Assembly (NCBI GenBank): GCA_004553595.1
Contig: SFKZ01000002.1
Location: 148,091 to 212,090, forward strand
Direction of reading: 5' to 3'
Length of the DNA stretch: 64,000 bases
Source: Methanobrevibacter ruminantium
GTDB taxonomy: Archaea > Methanobacteriota > Methanobacteria > Methanobacteriales > Methanobacteriaceae
The stretch's first letter is position 1. Each line of letters starts with the position of its first letter. Shown piece by piece: positions 34,890 to 44,783 of the stretch. The notes beneath the pieces were generated by a model. That model made no database searches and was not told the origin of the DNA. It saw nothing but the letters and a program-made list of their open reading frames with translations. Made by a program: the position numbers and the translations under genes.

Positions 34890-36007
34890 TTATTCTATGA
34901 TAATAATCCTATGATAATAAATAAAATTTGAATTAATTTTTTTCCTTAATTTCAATATTACAAGCTCACTGTCAGTTCCCCACCTAAATGGATAATCCAT
35001 GGAACCAACACCAGTTGTAACATGCAAATAACTATCCTTTCCACCAATGCTTTTCTTAAAAAGACCCATATTATACATAATTATGTTTCCTATCCAAACG
35101 ACTGGATAAAACTGTCCTCCATGAGTATGACCAGACAATTGAATGTCAAAGCCCAAACTTGAAAACATTTCCCAATTTTGAGGCACATGGAAATTGATTA
35201 TATTTACCTTATCTTCCTTGATGAATGATTTCAAATCCTCTAAACGTACAGTTTCTATCTCGCCAAAACTATAGGTGAGGCCAAAGATATTCAAGTCCTT
35301 CCATTCCTTCATTATCTAAAATGATGATTCCTGCTTTCCTGCAGGCATTATAAACATTTTCGATACCTAGGTAAAAGTCATGGTTTCCTGCTGTAAAAAC
35401 AATTGGAATATTCACATCTTTAAGTGGCAGGGAATCATCCTCTTCAACCACACATGAACCATCTGCCAAATCCCCAGATATGATAGCCAAATCACAAGAG
35501 GGAGGCAATTCATTTAGCTTATCCCTTAAGTCTAAAATGATTTTCTTATGCCTGATTGCTCCATAATGAACATCTGATAGGTGGACAATGTTAATGTTCT
35601 GATTGATCTTGTCAAGTTCTATTGTTTTCTCATGAACAATAATCATATGAGCATGCCAATAGCTATAGATTGTTATTATAGGAACCAATAGAAGAAGGGC
35701 AACTATAATATAAAAAGGAAGTTCCACAAAGGCTCCAATAATGTAAATGAATAGAATGTCAAAGAAGAAAAAACAAGGACATCCAAATCCAAAATCCGGA
35801 TATCACATCCAAGGACCTTGTTATGAATCTTGATTTCTTCTCCTCGAAAAACATAGGCACTGTATTCAATAAAACAAAAAAGAGGTTAATAAAAGCAAAT
35901 ATGAATCATCTAATCCGCCGAACAATAAGAACAGGCACCATAAGGAAAAACTCAAATATTGCAATAAATGGAGTGGACATCAACACTCTTCTTGTTCTAA
36001 AACTCAT
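34890..36007 (-). pseudogene. Membrane-anchored metallophosphoesterase, several lesions
   Basis: Three lesions are visible on the minus strand. An N-terminal membrane part begins at ATG 36007 (MSFRTRRVLMSTPF) and meets a TGA at 35906-35908, where Trp would fit. The frame then continues FIFAFINLFFVLLNTVPMF to a T6 tract around 35765 that needs one T removed to join DILFIYIIGAFVELPFYIIV. The metallophosphoesterase domain (VHLSDVHYG, ISGDLADG, TAGNHDFY) then shifts near 35296 (GAAGGAC for GAAGAC) before GLTYSFGE, LSGHTHGGQFYP. All metal motifs survive, so decay looks recent, or the assembly has errors. Confidence 0.75.
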
Positions 36008-36119
36008 AAGAAAACCTTTAATATTAATCTTTAAAAAGTCATTTATAAAATTATCATAATTAACCAAATAAAGAAATGAAAGTGCCGACAAAATATTTAA
36101 GAACTATTAAAAAGAAAGG

Positions 36120-36128
36120 TTATATATA
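36120..36128 (+). promoter_or_regulatory. TATA box of the aminotransferase gene
   Basis: TTATATATA after AAAGG. The predicted start near 36150 leaves a leader of about 85 nt ending in GGAGGAG. Confidence 0.55.
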
Positions 36129-36235
36129 GCTTGACATATTATTATAACTTTAAAATAATAATAGAAATCTAATGAAAAACAATTAAAATCATCCACTCAA
36201 GCTCATAATTCTTATTATATATTGGAGGAGAATAA

Positions 36236-37378
36236 ATGAACGAAATATTATTAATGCTCCCTGGCCCAACAACTGCAGACCCAAGAGTATTGCAAGCAAT
36301 GGGAAAAGCTGTTGTAAACCACAGAGGAGATGAATTCGGAGAAATCTATACTGAAACCACTCAGTTAATGTCTAAAACTTTCCAAACCAAAAATGATTCT
36401 TACATCCTTACTGGTTCAGGAACTTCTGCAATGGAAGCAGCTCTTTCCAACCTTGTTAACAGAGGAGACAAAGTATTGAATGTTATCGGAGGAAAATTCG
36501 GAGAAAGATTTGCAGAAATTGCAAACTACCACGGAATTGAATCAGTCCCTTTAAATGTTGAATGGGGAACTGCTGTAACCCCGGACCAAGTGGAAGAAGC
36601 TTTAGAAGCAGATGAAGACATCAAGGCAGTAACCATGGTCCACAACGAAACCTCCACTGGAGTGGCTGCACCTATTCAAGAAGTAGGGGAAGTCATGAAA
36701 AACCACGATGCATTATTCATTGTAGACACTGTATCATCCTTAGGTGGAGACTATGTTGATGTAGACAAGTTCCACATCGACGCTTGTGTAACCGGATCTC
36801 AAAAATGTCTCGCTGCACCACCTGGACTTGCAGCTATTACCTTCAATGACGATGCATGGGCAGCATGTGAAAAAGTTGAACCTAACAACTACTACTTAAA
36901 CATGCCTAAATACAGAGCAAACGGTAACAAAACTCCTGCTCAAACTCCTTACACCCCATCAGTTTCATTGATTTACGGATTAAAAGCAGCACTTGAAGTC
37001 ATTCATGAAGAAGGACTTGAAAACAGTGTAGCAAGACACCACCAAGCAGCAGCTGCATCAAGAGATGCTGTTAAAGCTTTAGGTCTCGAATTGTTCCCTG
37101 ATGAAGCTGTATCCTCTGCAACCGTAACTGCAGTAAACATCCCTGAAGGTGTAACTGACGATGATATCAGAGGAACCATGTTAAACAAATATAAAGTTCA
37201 ATTAGCTGGTGGACAAGACCATCTTAAAGGAAACATCATCAGAATTGGACACATGGGTGTAATCAATTACCAAGAATTAGCTATTACATTTACTGCATTA
37301 GGATTAACCTTAAAAGGATTAGGTTTAGTAGAAGATGCAGGTGCCGGTGTAGCAGCTCTTGCTGATCATTACATTTAA
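36236..37378 (+). CDS. Class V PLP aminotransferase (alanine-glyoxylate / serine-glyoxylate type)
   Basis: 380 aa. PLP lysine at 190 (GSQKCLAAPPG), the LTGSGTSAMEAAL phosphate loop at 58-70 and DTVSSLG at 164-170 place it with alanine/serine/phosphonate transaminases. In methanogens relatives serve glycine/serine interconversion or a 2-oxo acid of cofactor synthesis, so the substrate is left open. GGAGGAG lies 6 nt before the ATG. Codon choice is unusually uniform, suggesting high expression. A long pyrimidine tract follows the stop. Confidence 0.85.
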   Translation: MNEILLMLPGPTTADPRVLQAMGKAVVNHRGDEFGEIYTETTQLMSKTFQTKNDSYILTGSGTSAMEAALSNLVNRGDKVLNVIGGKFGERFAEIANYHGIESVPLNVEWGTAVTPDQVEEALEADEDIKAVTMVHNETSTGVAAPIQEVGEVMKNHDALFIVDTVSSLGGDYVDVDKFHIDACVTGSQKCLAAPPGLAAITFNDDAWAACEKVEPNNYYLNMPKYRANGNKTPAQTPYTPSVSLIYGLKAALEVIHEEGLENSVARHHQAAAASRDAVKALGLELFPDEAVSSATVTAVNIPEGVTDDDIRGTMLNKYKVQLAGGQDHLKGNIIRIGHMGVINYQELAITFTALGLTLKGLGLVEDAGAGVAALADHYI

Positions 37379-37385
37379 ACCCATT

Positions 37386-37414
37386 TCTTCTTTTTTTCTT
37401 TTTTTCTTTTTCTT
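37386..37414 (+). terminator. Poly-T tract after the aminotransferase gene
   Basis: Three runs of T5-T7 broken by single C or TC, starting 8 nt after the stop, the U-tract type of archaeal terminator. Confidence 0.55.
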
Positions 37415-37497
37415 GTATTACTACTAATTTTATTTTTACTTTTAAATTTTCAAATCAAGCATCTCTTTTTCAAAAAATTAACTCAAGCTTAGAAACA

Positions 37498-37506
37498 TTT
37501 ATATAG
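37498..37506 (+). promoter_or_regulatory. TATA box upstream of the gerW-like gene
   Basis: TTTATATAG, about 170 nt before the ATG, giving a leader of about 145 nt if used. Confidence 0.4.
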
Positions 37507-37674
37507 AATGTAATATAATTTTAACATATGGAATGTATTTTTAACATATCAATGTATCCAACATATAAATGTAAATAGTAAAAAAAATATATTAAAAAAA
37601 TATAATATATTATATGTTAATAGCAAACCATAATTAAAAATTATAGAATATTGATAAAAACAAGGAGTTAAATA

Positions 37675-38160
37675 ATGATTGATGAAGCACCAATTAAATC
37701 AACTGTAGAAGAATTAAGAAAACTTATCCACATTAGCAATTATGTTGGAGAACCTATTGAAAGTGAAGATAAAATATTGATTCCAGTAACTAAAGCAGCA
37801 ATAGGGTTCGGTATAGGAGAACAGAAAGCTGGACAACAAATAACCGCTACTGGTGCTGGTGTAAGTGTTGAACCTGTAACCATGGTCGTTGTATCAAAAG
37901 GAAACACTGGTGCAGAGGGAATCAGAACCATAAATTTATCAAAAGGAGATAATGCTAATAAAAGTTTAAACGAATTAGGATTGATTTTAACCGATATCCT
38001 AAAAGATGTCATCCCATCAAAAAATAAAGATGACAAATACATAAATGTCGACGATGTTACTGAAGTTGAAATCCAAGACGGAGAAATTAAGGAAAAAGCT
38101 GAAGACATAGTTGACGAAGTTGAAGATGGATTAGACATTGAAGTGGATAATGATGAATAA
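37675..38160 (+). CDS. GerW/YtfJ-family protein
   Basis: 161 aa. VEELRKLIHISNYVGEPIE, then TKAAIGFGIGEQKAGQQ and AGVSVEPVTMVVV match the GerW (YtfJ) family known from spore formers. No signal or membrane helix. The C-terminus is acidic. AAGGAG precedes the ATG. It is followed by a DUF2953 protein, the same pair found as ytfJ-ytfI in Firmicutes. The role in a non-sporulating methanogen is unknown. Confidence 0.8.
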   Translation: MIDEAPIKSTVEELRKLIHISNYVGEPIESEDKILIPVTKAAIGFGIGEQKAGQQITATGAGVSVEPVTMVVVSKGNTGAEGIRTINLSKGDNANKSLNELGLILTDILKDVIPSKNKDDKYINVDDVTEVEIQDGEIKEKAEDIVDEVEDGLDIEVDNDE

Positions 38161-38258
38161 ATAAATCATCAATCTATAAGATATATCTAATAAAAATAAA
38201 TTAAAAATATTAAAATATTAAAATATTAAAACTAAAAATAATATGAAAAGGCGATGAA

Positions 38259-38999
38259 ATGAACTGCAATCTTTTTTTAATTATCCTAATCGCCTTAATC
38301 CTCATATTTTTAATAATTCTATACAACGGAATAAGACTATTTTTAACCGTTGAAAAAGAGAAAGGCATAGTTAAATATGAATTTAAAGTAACTATGCTAA
38401 AAATAGCTATTTTTACAAGAAAAGGCACTAAAGAAATAATCGATAGCATCATGCCTAAGAAAGATGAAGATTTAGAAGAAACTGAAGAGGAAGATGAGAA
38501 AAAATCTGAAGAAAAATCTGAATCTGAAGAAGAAGAGGAAGAAAACAAGGAAGATAAGAAAGGTTTGAAAGAGAAATATGAAGAAATCAAACCCCTCTTA
38601 AAAGAGCTAAATAAATCCAAAGAGGAACTGAAAAGCTTCTTGAAAGATATCCTAAAAGCAATCGATTTAAAGAAACTTGAAGGAAATCTGATAATTGGCC
38701 TTAGTGACCATACAACTACTGTAAAAATAGCTAGCTGGATCTGGTCAATAGGTGCTATTGTAAACAGTTCCAAGCCAACACTGTTAACTGTAGAACCTAG
38801 ATTTAACGAAGTGATAACTGATTTTGAAGGAAAGATAGAATTAAAAATAAATATTCTACCCTTATTGATTTATAGTTTAGTCTTATTAACTAAAAAGAAC
38901 ATTAGAGAACTGATTAAAGAACTCTATAGACAAAAGAAATCTAAAGATAAAAAAGAAAAAGAGCCAATAAGTGACAATTCACAAAAAGAAGAAAAATAA
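38259..38999 (+). CDS. DUF2953-type membrane protein
   Basis: 246 aa. The first 22 residues are a membrane helix (LFLIILIALILIFLIILY), a Glu/Lys-rich low-complexity stretch follows at about 65-130, then the conserved NLIIGLSDHTTTVKIASWIWSIG and PRFNEVITDFEGKIELKINILPLLIYS. This matches the DUF2953 family that accompanies GerW/YtfJ. It lies 98 bp after the gerW-like gene and 24 bp before a small hypothetical gene. Confidence 0.7.
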   Translation: MNCNLFLIILIALILIFLIILYNGIRLFLTVEKEKGIVKYEFKVTMLKIAIFTRKGTKEIIDSIMPKKDEDLEETEEEDEKKSEEKSESEEEEEENKEDKKGLKEKYEEIKPLLKELNKSKEELKSFLKDILKAIDLKKLEGNLIIGLSDHTTTVKIASWIWSIGAIVNSSKPTLLTVEPRFNEVITDFEGKIELKINILPLLIYSLVLLTKKNIRELIKELYRQKKSKDKKEKEPISDNSQKEEK

Positions 39000-39023
39000 C
39001 TAAACAAAAAACAAGTGATTTAA

Positions 39024-39383
39024 ATGGATGGAAAGGAAATAAGGAATAGCTTTAAAAAAGAAACATTTTACGAGTTTAGCGAAGCTGTTCCTGTATTCAA
39101 TGATAACATATACTTTATTTTCAAAGTAGACATCATTTCAATTGACGTGAACCCATCCAAAAGCAGAATAGATAAGCTAAAAAAATTGATGAATAATGAA
39201 AACACTGAAAATTCTATATCCTATCTAGACATTGAACCAATAGCTTACCTATTAGAAACTAAAAACAATAGTGAATTGAACTGGCAAATTGAATCAATTG
39301 ATAAAAAATATAATCTATTTATTGAAAAAAATAAAAACCAGTTATTAAAAGAGTTCCTTGAAAGAGAAAAAACTAAAAATTGA
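39024..39383 (+). CDS. Hypothetical protein, third gene of the GerW-DUF2953 group
   Basis: 119 aa, no membrane helix or motif I recognise. Lys/Glu-rich C-terminus; the middle reads FKVDIISIDVNPSKSRIDKLKKLMNN. AAGTGA precedes the ATG. The 24-bp gap to DUF2953 implies co-transcription. It is convergent with the TPP enzyme gene. Confidence 0.55.
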   Translation: MDGKEIRNSFKKETFYEFSEAVPVFNDNIYFIFKVDIISIDVNPSKSRIDKLKKLMNNENTENSISYLDIEPIAYLLETKNNSELNWQIESIDKKYNLFIEKNKNQLLKEFLEREKTKN

Positions 39384-39418
39384 AAAAAGATTAGATAGGA
39401 ATTTTGTAGTTGAAAATC

Positions 39419-41233
39419 TTATTTAGGCAAAGGAATATTCTCTTCACATACACATACATCAACCAAAAATGGATGATTGGGACTAAACGCCTCATCAATA
39501 GCCAAATCAAGATCATCTCTAGATTCAACTCTCATTGAATCGATTCCATAAGCTTCAGCCAATTTAGCAAAATTCGGATTTGAGAGATCAATTTGATACT
39601 TATCCATATCATAAACTGTTTCTTCCCATTGGCGAATGATTCCCAATTGTGAGTTATCTATAATGAAAATTTTCACATTCAAGTCATATTCCCTAATTGT
39701 AGCCAATTCCTGAATGACCATCTGAATGTCTCCATCACCGCATATGACAACGACTTGATCATATGGATGGGCAATAGATACACCAATGGAAGCGGGCAAA
39801 CCATAACCCATTGGTCCAAATCCTCCTGAGAACAAGAGTTTTCCAAACCTGTCATTTTTGGAAAGCAATGTTGTCCAGGTTGTATGGGTTCCTGCATCTG
39901 AGAGGAAATAACTTCCCTTAAAAGCATTTATAATCTTATTTATTGCATAAGGTGGCCTCAATGGAATGTAATTATCCTCAACATCATCAATTCCATCAAC
40001 AATCAACTCTTCATAATGAGAGTAAATTTCATTGATCCAATCATTATACAATATAAATTCATTATTCTTATAATCCTTAGATTCTATTTTTCTCAGCAAT
40101 AGATCCAAAAAGTCTGATGCATCCATGGAAATGTCAATATTGCCCTTAAGGCAATCATCATCAATATTCACATGGATTATCTTATCCTTGACATCACCAT
40201 ACCTGCAGGATGCAATTGTCCTTTCAGATAATCTTGCACCTAAAACAAGAATGCAGTCTGAATTCTCATATGCATAATTAGCAAGTGAAGTTCCCCTAAG
40301 ACCAACAATGCCAAGGTTCAATTTATCGCTTTCACTGATGATTCCTTTAGAGTGAAAAGTGGTAGCAATAGGTACCCATGTTTTACTTACAAAATTGCTT
40401 AATTTATCGATAGCTTTTCCCCAAACTATACCATTTCCTACAACGACCAATGGTTTTCGTGAAAGTTTGAATTTATCAATAGCTAAGTTGATATTGTTAT
40501 CTACATCACTTGCATTATTTTTTGAAAAAGAGTTAAAATTCTTAGAAAAATCATCATCCAACACTAATTTTCCACCATAATAAATGAAGTGGTCATCAAA
40601 GACATCTACTAATTCATGAGAATCATCAAAACTGGAAATTTTTTCATCAAATATTTCCAAATTGGAATCAATACCCTCAAAAATATCATAACCAAAAGAA
40701 TCAATCATTTCTTTCAAGTCAACATCATCCAAATCAATGCCTTCAAGGAGAACATCTTTTGATAGGTTAATATGAACTGGTCCTTTAGGATATTTGTGAA
40801 GCATAACTAAAGCTTCAATTAAATTAAAAATAGCTGATTTTCCAGAAGAAGGATGGAAGCTCTTGATGGTTATGTTTTCAAAAACACTGTTGATTGGTGA
40901 ATTTTGAAAAATATCCTCATCCTTTTTGGAATAATCATTATCCCCTGTAATGACAAGAAGAGGTACAGAATCCTTAAAGGCAGTAGCGACTCCCATAACC
41001 AGATTCATGGCACCGGGACCTGCAGTGGAAATGCATAATCCATAATTGCCTGATGAACGAGCGTATGCATCTGCTGCATGAGCCGCTCCCTGTTCATGCC
41101 TTGTTAAAATATGCTCTATTGAAGAATCCTTTAAAGCCTTGTAAAAAGGGAGTATCTGTTCTCCAGGATGACCAAATATATGTTTAACTCCATCCTCTTC
41201 AAGCAATTTGATTAATGCTTCTGCAGTATTCAT
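39419..41233 (-). CDS. Thiamine-pyrophosphate enzyme, acetolactate synthase-like
   Basis: 604 aa. Three-domain POX/ALS architecture. Seen: the catalytic Glu47 in TRHEQGAAHAADAYA, CISTAGPGAMNLVMGVA, the central domain KPLVVVGNGIVWG, and the C-terminal TPP/Mg motif GDGD...NS. It probably decarboxylates a 2-oxo acid. Divergence in the central domain (a long Asp/Ser-rich insert around 185-250) makes true IlvB function doubtful; a second, biosynthetic IlvB probably lies elsewhere. GTGAT precedes the ATG. Confidence 0.8.
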   Translation of the reverse strand: MNTAEALIKLLEEDGVKHIFGHPGEQILPFYKALKDSSIEHILTRHEQGAAHAADAYARSSGNYGLCISTAGPGAMNLVMGVATAFKDSVPLLVITGDNDYSKKDEDIFQNSPINSVFENITIKSFHPSSGKSAIFNLIEALVMLHKYPKGPVHINLSKDVLLEGIDLDDVDLKEMIDSFGYDIFEGIDSNLEIFDEKISSFDDSHELVDVFDDHFIYYGGKLVLDDDFSKNFNSFSKNNASDVDNNINLAIDKFKLSRKPLVVVGNGIVWGKAIDKLSNFVSKTWVPIATTFHSKGIISESDKLNLGIVGLRGTSLANYAYENSDCILVLGARLSERTIASCRYGDVKDKIIHVNIDDDCLKGNIDISMDASDFLDLLLRKIESKDYKNNEFILYNDWINEIYSHYEELIVDGIDDVEDNYIPLRPPYAINKIINAFKGSYFLSDAGTHTTWTTLLSKNDRFGKLLFSGGFGPMGYGLPASIGVSIAHPYDQVVVICGDGDIQMVIQELATIREYDLNVKIFIIDNSQLGIIRQWEETVYDMDKYQIDLSNPNFAKLAEAYGIDSMRVESRDDLDLAIDEAFSPNHPFLVDVCVCEENIPLPK

Positions 41234-41298
41234 ATTATCACATTGACTGAAATAAAATTAAAAAATAAAAAATTGAAAAAAATGAAAAACTAAAAAAC

Positions 41299-41829
41299 TT
41301 AATAATAACGGGAGGAATTGTTAGAGGTATTGTTTGAATACATCTGTTGCAACTCATAATCATTTACAACGATTCTTGCCTCTAAACTATCATAAACTGT
41401 ATTTAAAATTGTCAAATCCTTTGAGGACATTAAAATAAAGTTATTTGACATCTTATCCTCAACAAATACAGTGTAAGTTCCAAGCTTATTGTTCTTATAA
41501 TAAGTGAAATTGCCATTTTTTGCTTTCTCAGTACCTAAGACTTCTTTTTTAATATTGTTAAATCTTAGAAGCCCTTGTGATCCGGTAACTGGGGATGCAT
41601 TGTTAAAGCTGGTAATGTTGAGACCATAATCGTAATCAGAATAGTAATGAATGTCCAGATTATCAGCATACTCGGACACTTGATCAGTTACTGGAACTTT
41701 AGCAGAGCATGAATTTGTTAAATTGACTTGATGATAAGTGACATCTCTGCCTGGTTCAAATATCAAGTATGAACATACACATAATAAACAAAATACAGCA
41801 ATTATTAAAATAGCCATTTTTTTATCCAT
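41299..41829 (-). CDS. Membrane-anchored hypothetical protein
   Basis: 176 aa from the ATG at 41829, with AAAGGTG about 6 nt upstream; a GTG three codons earlier is less likely. One N-terminal helix (MAILIIAVFCLLCVCSYLIF), then an extracellular domain of beta-like repeats (YHQVNLTNSCSAKVPV, LGTYTVFVEDKMSNNFILMSS) ending in an Asn/Ser-rich tail. This type is frequent in Methanobrevibacter as unassigned surface proteins. No further function can be stated. Confidence 0.6.
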   Translation of the reverse strand: MDKKMAILIIAVFCLLCVCSYLIFEPGRDVTYHQVNLTNSCSAKVPVTDQVSEYADNLDIHYYSDYDYGLNITSFNNASPVTGSQGLLRFNNIKKEVLGTEKAKNGNFTYYKNNKLGTYTVFVEDKMSNNFILMSSKDLTILNTVYDSLEARIVVNDYELQQMYSNNTSNNSSRYY

Positions 41830-42039
41830 ATAATACACCTTTCTTTAAGATAATAATAATTATGTTTTCATCTTTATATATATTATTATAAAATAAGTAC
41901 AAAATAAGTATAAAATAATTATAAAATAATTATAAAAATGGCTAGATTTAATATAAAAAATGAAAAAATTAAAAAAAAAGAAGATGAAGAAATTATAAAT
42001 AAAAATAAATGCTCACAACTTAGGAAAAAGCTTGGTGGA

Positions 42040-44475
42040 TTAGTCATCTAAATTGAAAACAGAATCTGCCCCTTTTCCTTCATAGTCATAATACCTATCT
42101 TCATCATCACTTGATTCTCTTTTAACAGATTTGGATTTCTTTTTAGATGATTTAGGTTTAGCTTTAGGCTTTTCAACATAATCATCCAAAAGGGATTCGT
42201 ATCCTTCATCACCGAATACTCCGTCATCAAAGAAATCATCACTGAAATCCTCATACTCCTCTTCAGGCGGTTCTTCAACTTTAGGTTTTTTAGGAGTCTT
42301 AGACTTGGATTCAGACTTAGTTTTGGCTTTTGATTTGGATTTAGGTTTGGCCTTAGCCTTAGGCTTTTCAACATAATCATCCAAATTGTCAAAAACGTCT
42401 GCATCCTTAGAGCTTTTAAATGTATGTTTTGGTTTTTTAGTGCCCTCTTCATCTCTAATAGGAGAAATGTAATCTCCACCACCGAAATCATCATCAAAGC
42501 TCACATCTTCAAATTCATCATCCAAATCAGCTTCGCCCTTATCCCTATTGAACATGTTTATTTTATCAAACAATGATGTTGATTTCCTTTTGCCATTATC
42601 TGAAGGAGAATCCTCTGCACCATAATTTGAACCATCATAGTCGGAATCATCATAAGCATAGCGATTATACTTATCATCAAAGTCTTCATCATAAGGGGAA
42701 TCAAACTCTTCAGATGACAAATCAACATTCCTTAAGACATTTTTACCTGATTTGGACCTTGAACTTCCAAACCTATCCAATCTTCTGGATTTTGATTTGC
42801 TTTCTTCAACAGAATCTTCAAACTCCTCACCATCATTATCTTCCCTTTTGAACCTGTTCCTTAAGGACTTATAAGGACTTACAAATGAACCGTTCTTATC
42901 AAATAATGAATTATGGTCTTCTTCTGCATAATCATCAATGGTCTTTTCAACATATTCCTTTTCCTTGAAGTAGTTCATTCCACCTTTATTATCGGACAAA
43001 TCAAGAGAATAATCTCCATTATAAGGGATAACTGTTAAAGCTAAAGGAACAAGTACAAATATTGAAGCGATAACTGATTGCACAAGCAAGCTTTGCCTAT
43101 CTCCAACAAGAATTAAATTGTAAACCCCTAAAATCCAAATAATGGTCAAAATTATTGGAAGGATGAATTTAATAGTAATTATCCAAGATCTGTCCACTTT
43201 AATATAGGAATTGCCATTTAGGACTGAACGTATGTCTTCAATATCAAAAACCCAACCTAAAACGATTATTTCAAGAAGAACTCCCAATATAATTGCAAAT
43301 TGAGTTATGAATGAGTCTGTAATCCTTAAAAGGTATTCGCCCATTCCAGTTGCAAATATGAATGACAGGAACAAACCAACTAAAACAAGCTGCCTGACAG
43401 CCCTATCCCTTGCCCATCCGAATTTTTCACTTATTGCATTGGACAATGGTTCGATTAATGCTAAGACAGTGCTTAAGCTGCCCACAAATATAAGCAAGAA
43501 AAATGCTGGAGCAACCATATAAACCCATGGATCCATTATATTGAATACATTAGGGAAAACAACAAATATCAATGAAAATCCATCACTTACTAAACTGGTG
43601 ATTGGGATATTCCTTCCTAATGCCATATATCCCATGATTGCGAATAGGAGAACTGAAACCAACACTTCAAAGACAAGGCTTACCAAAACAATAATCCATG
43701 CATTGTCAATCAGTTTTGCATTATCCCCCAAATAAGAGGCATATGTGCTTGCAATTGCATAGCCTAAACCATATGAGAATATCAATTGGCCAAATGCAGC
43801 TATCCATACATTCAAATCCAATAGCACAGACCAATTTGGATTGAACAATGCCATTATTCCAGTACGGGAGCCCGGCAATTGAAGAGCAAAAAGCAACATG
43901 CCAATCAACAATACAAAGGACAATATCAGGGATATTTTACTGATTGTCAAGATTCCCTTGTTGATTTCCTTACGGGAGAATAAATAAATCAAACCCCATA
44001 TTACTATCAAGCCTACTCCAATAGGAACTACAAGATAAGTTAGCCCATATGGATTGGAGGTGCTGTGAAGCAATGTTGTTGTAAAGAAAACACTAGGATT
44101 ACTGCCCCATCCTTTAAATAAACTAAGTACAATATAGATAAGGTCCCAAGACATTATGCAGGTATAATAAATCAGGACTATAAAAATCAAGAAGACAATA
44201 AACCATGCTATGATTTCAAACTCTGACTTGATATTATAAAATACCTTAGGCAGACTTGACTTGAACTTGAAACCCACTCCAAATTCCAATACTAAAATAG
44301 GAATGGCCATGATTACAATAGCTAAAATATATGGCATGAGGAATGTTCCTCCACCATTTTCATACATAAGATAAGAAAATTTCCAAATTCCAGACAGCCC
44401 AATAATGGTTCCTATCATAGCTATTAGAAAGCCTGTTGAACCATCCCATCTATTTCCTATAATTTCATCACCCAT
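42040..44475 (-). CDS. NSS-family sodium-dependent transporter with a long acidic/Lys-rich tail
   Basis: 811 aa. Residues about 1-490 are a 12-helix neurotransmitter:sodium symporter domain (GFLIAMIGTIIGLSGIWKFSYLMYENGGGTFLMPY). The last 300 or so residues are cytoplasmic-looking, charged and repetitive: DDYVEKPKAKAK and DDYVEKPKAKPK occur twice, with Lys/Ser/Thr runs and many DDE clusters. Such a tail is not usual for NSS proteins. It may bind partners or be a phosphorylation platform; that is inference. It is a tandem paralogue of the next gene upstream. Confidence 0.85.
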   Translation of the reverse strand: MGDEIIGNRWDGSTGFLIAMIGTIIGLSGIWKFSYLMYENGGGTFLMPYILAIVIMAIPILVLEFGVGFKFKSSLPKVFYNIKSEFEIIAWFIVFLIFIVLIYYTCIMSWDLIYIVLSLFKGWGSNPSVFFTTTLLHSTSNPYGLTYLVVPIGVGLIVIWGLIYLFSRKEINKGILTISKISLILSFVLLIGMLLFALQLPGSRTGIMALFNPNWSVLLDLNVWIAAFGQLIFSYGLGYAIASTYASYLGDNAKLIDNAWIIVLVSLVFEVLVSVLLFAIMGYMALGRNIPITSLVSDGFSLIFVVFPNVFNIMDPWVYMVAPAFFLLIFVGSLSTVLALIEPLSNAISEKFGWARDRAVRQLVLVGLFLSFIFATGMGEYLLRITDSFITQFAIILGVLLEIIVLGWVFDIEDIRSVLNGNSYIKVDRSWIITIKFILPIILTIIWILGVYNLILVGDRQSLLVQSVIASIFVLVPLALTVIPYNGDYSLDLSDNKGGMNYFKEKEYVEKTIDDYAEEDHNSLFDKNGSFVSPYKSLRNRFKREDNDGEEFEDSVEESKSKSRRLDRFGSSRSKSGKNVLRNVDLSSEEFDSPYDEDFDDKYNRYAYDDSDYDGSNYGAEDSPSDNGKRKSTSLFDKINMFNRDKGEADLDDEFEDVSFDDDFGGGDYISPIRDEEGTKKPKHTFKSSKDADVFDNLDDYVEKPKAKAKPKSKSKAKTKSESKSKTPKKPKVEEPPEEEYEDFSDDFFDDGVFGDEGYESLLDDYVEKPKAKPKSSKKKSKSVKRESSDDEDRYYDYEGKGADSVFNLDD

Positions 44476-44772
44476 CTTACATCACATCAATAAGAATAAT
44501 CAATTTTATCTTAAATTACATCTCGTAAATAATTTAATTTTAGAATTTTATTATTATATAATATATTAAAGTTTTAATTATTTAAAAAATTTGCTTATTT
44601 TGGAAAAATTATTGGAAAAAGAGAAATGAAAAAATAGAAAATAGAAAATAGAAAGATAAGAAAGATGAAAAAAGATGAGAAAATACTGAAAATAGTAAAA
44701 ATAATAAAAATAGCAAGAAAAAATAGAAAAAATAGAAAAAATAGAAAAGAAATAAAAAGATGACTATTAAGT
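44476..44772. other. Purine-rich spacer downstream of the second NSS gene
   Basis: Between about 44600 and 44760 the plus strand is almost all A and G with repeats of AAAAAATAGAAA; in the sense of the minus-strand genes this is a long U-rich trailer, suited to termination. No gene. Confidence 0.4.
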
Positions 44773-44783
44773 TTAATCATCTT
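44757..44783 (-). terminator. Hairpin spanning the second NSS stop codon
   Basis: AAGATGA and TCATCTT enclose a 13-nt loop holding the TAA at 44773-44775. A long U-rich tract follows in the sense direction. Confidence 0.45.

Noticed and set aside
34861..34930. Short TATGATAATAATC repeats at the end of the metallophosphoesterase remnant
   Set aside because: Simple AT-rich microrepeat without regular period, partly coding.
35823..36059. 78-codon plus-strand ORF
   Set aside because: Antisense to the metallophosphoesterase membrane domain, no RBS, no family pattern.
38210..38773. 187-codon Ser/Phe ORF antisense to DUF2953
   Set aside because: Mirror of the Glu/Lys-rich part of a gene that has clear family support.
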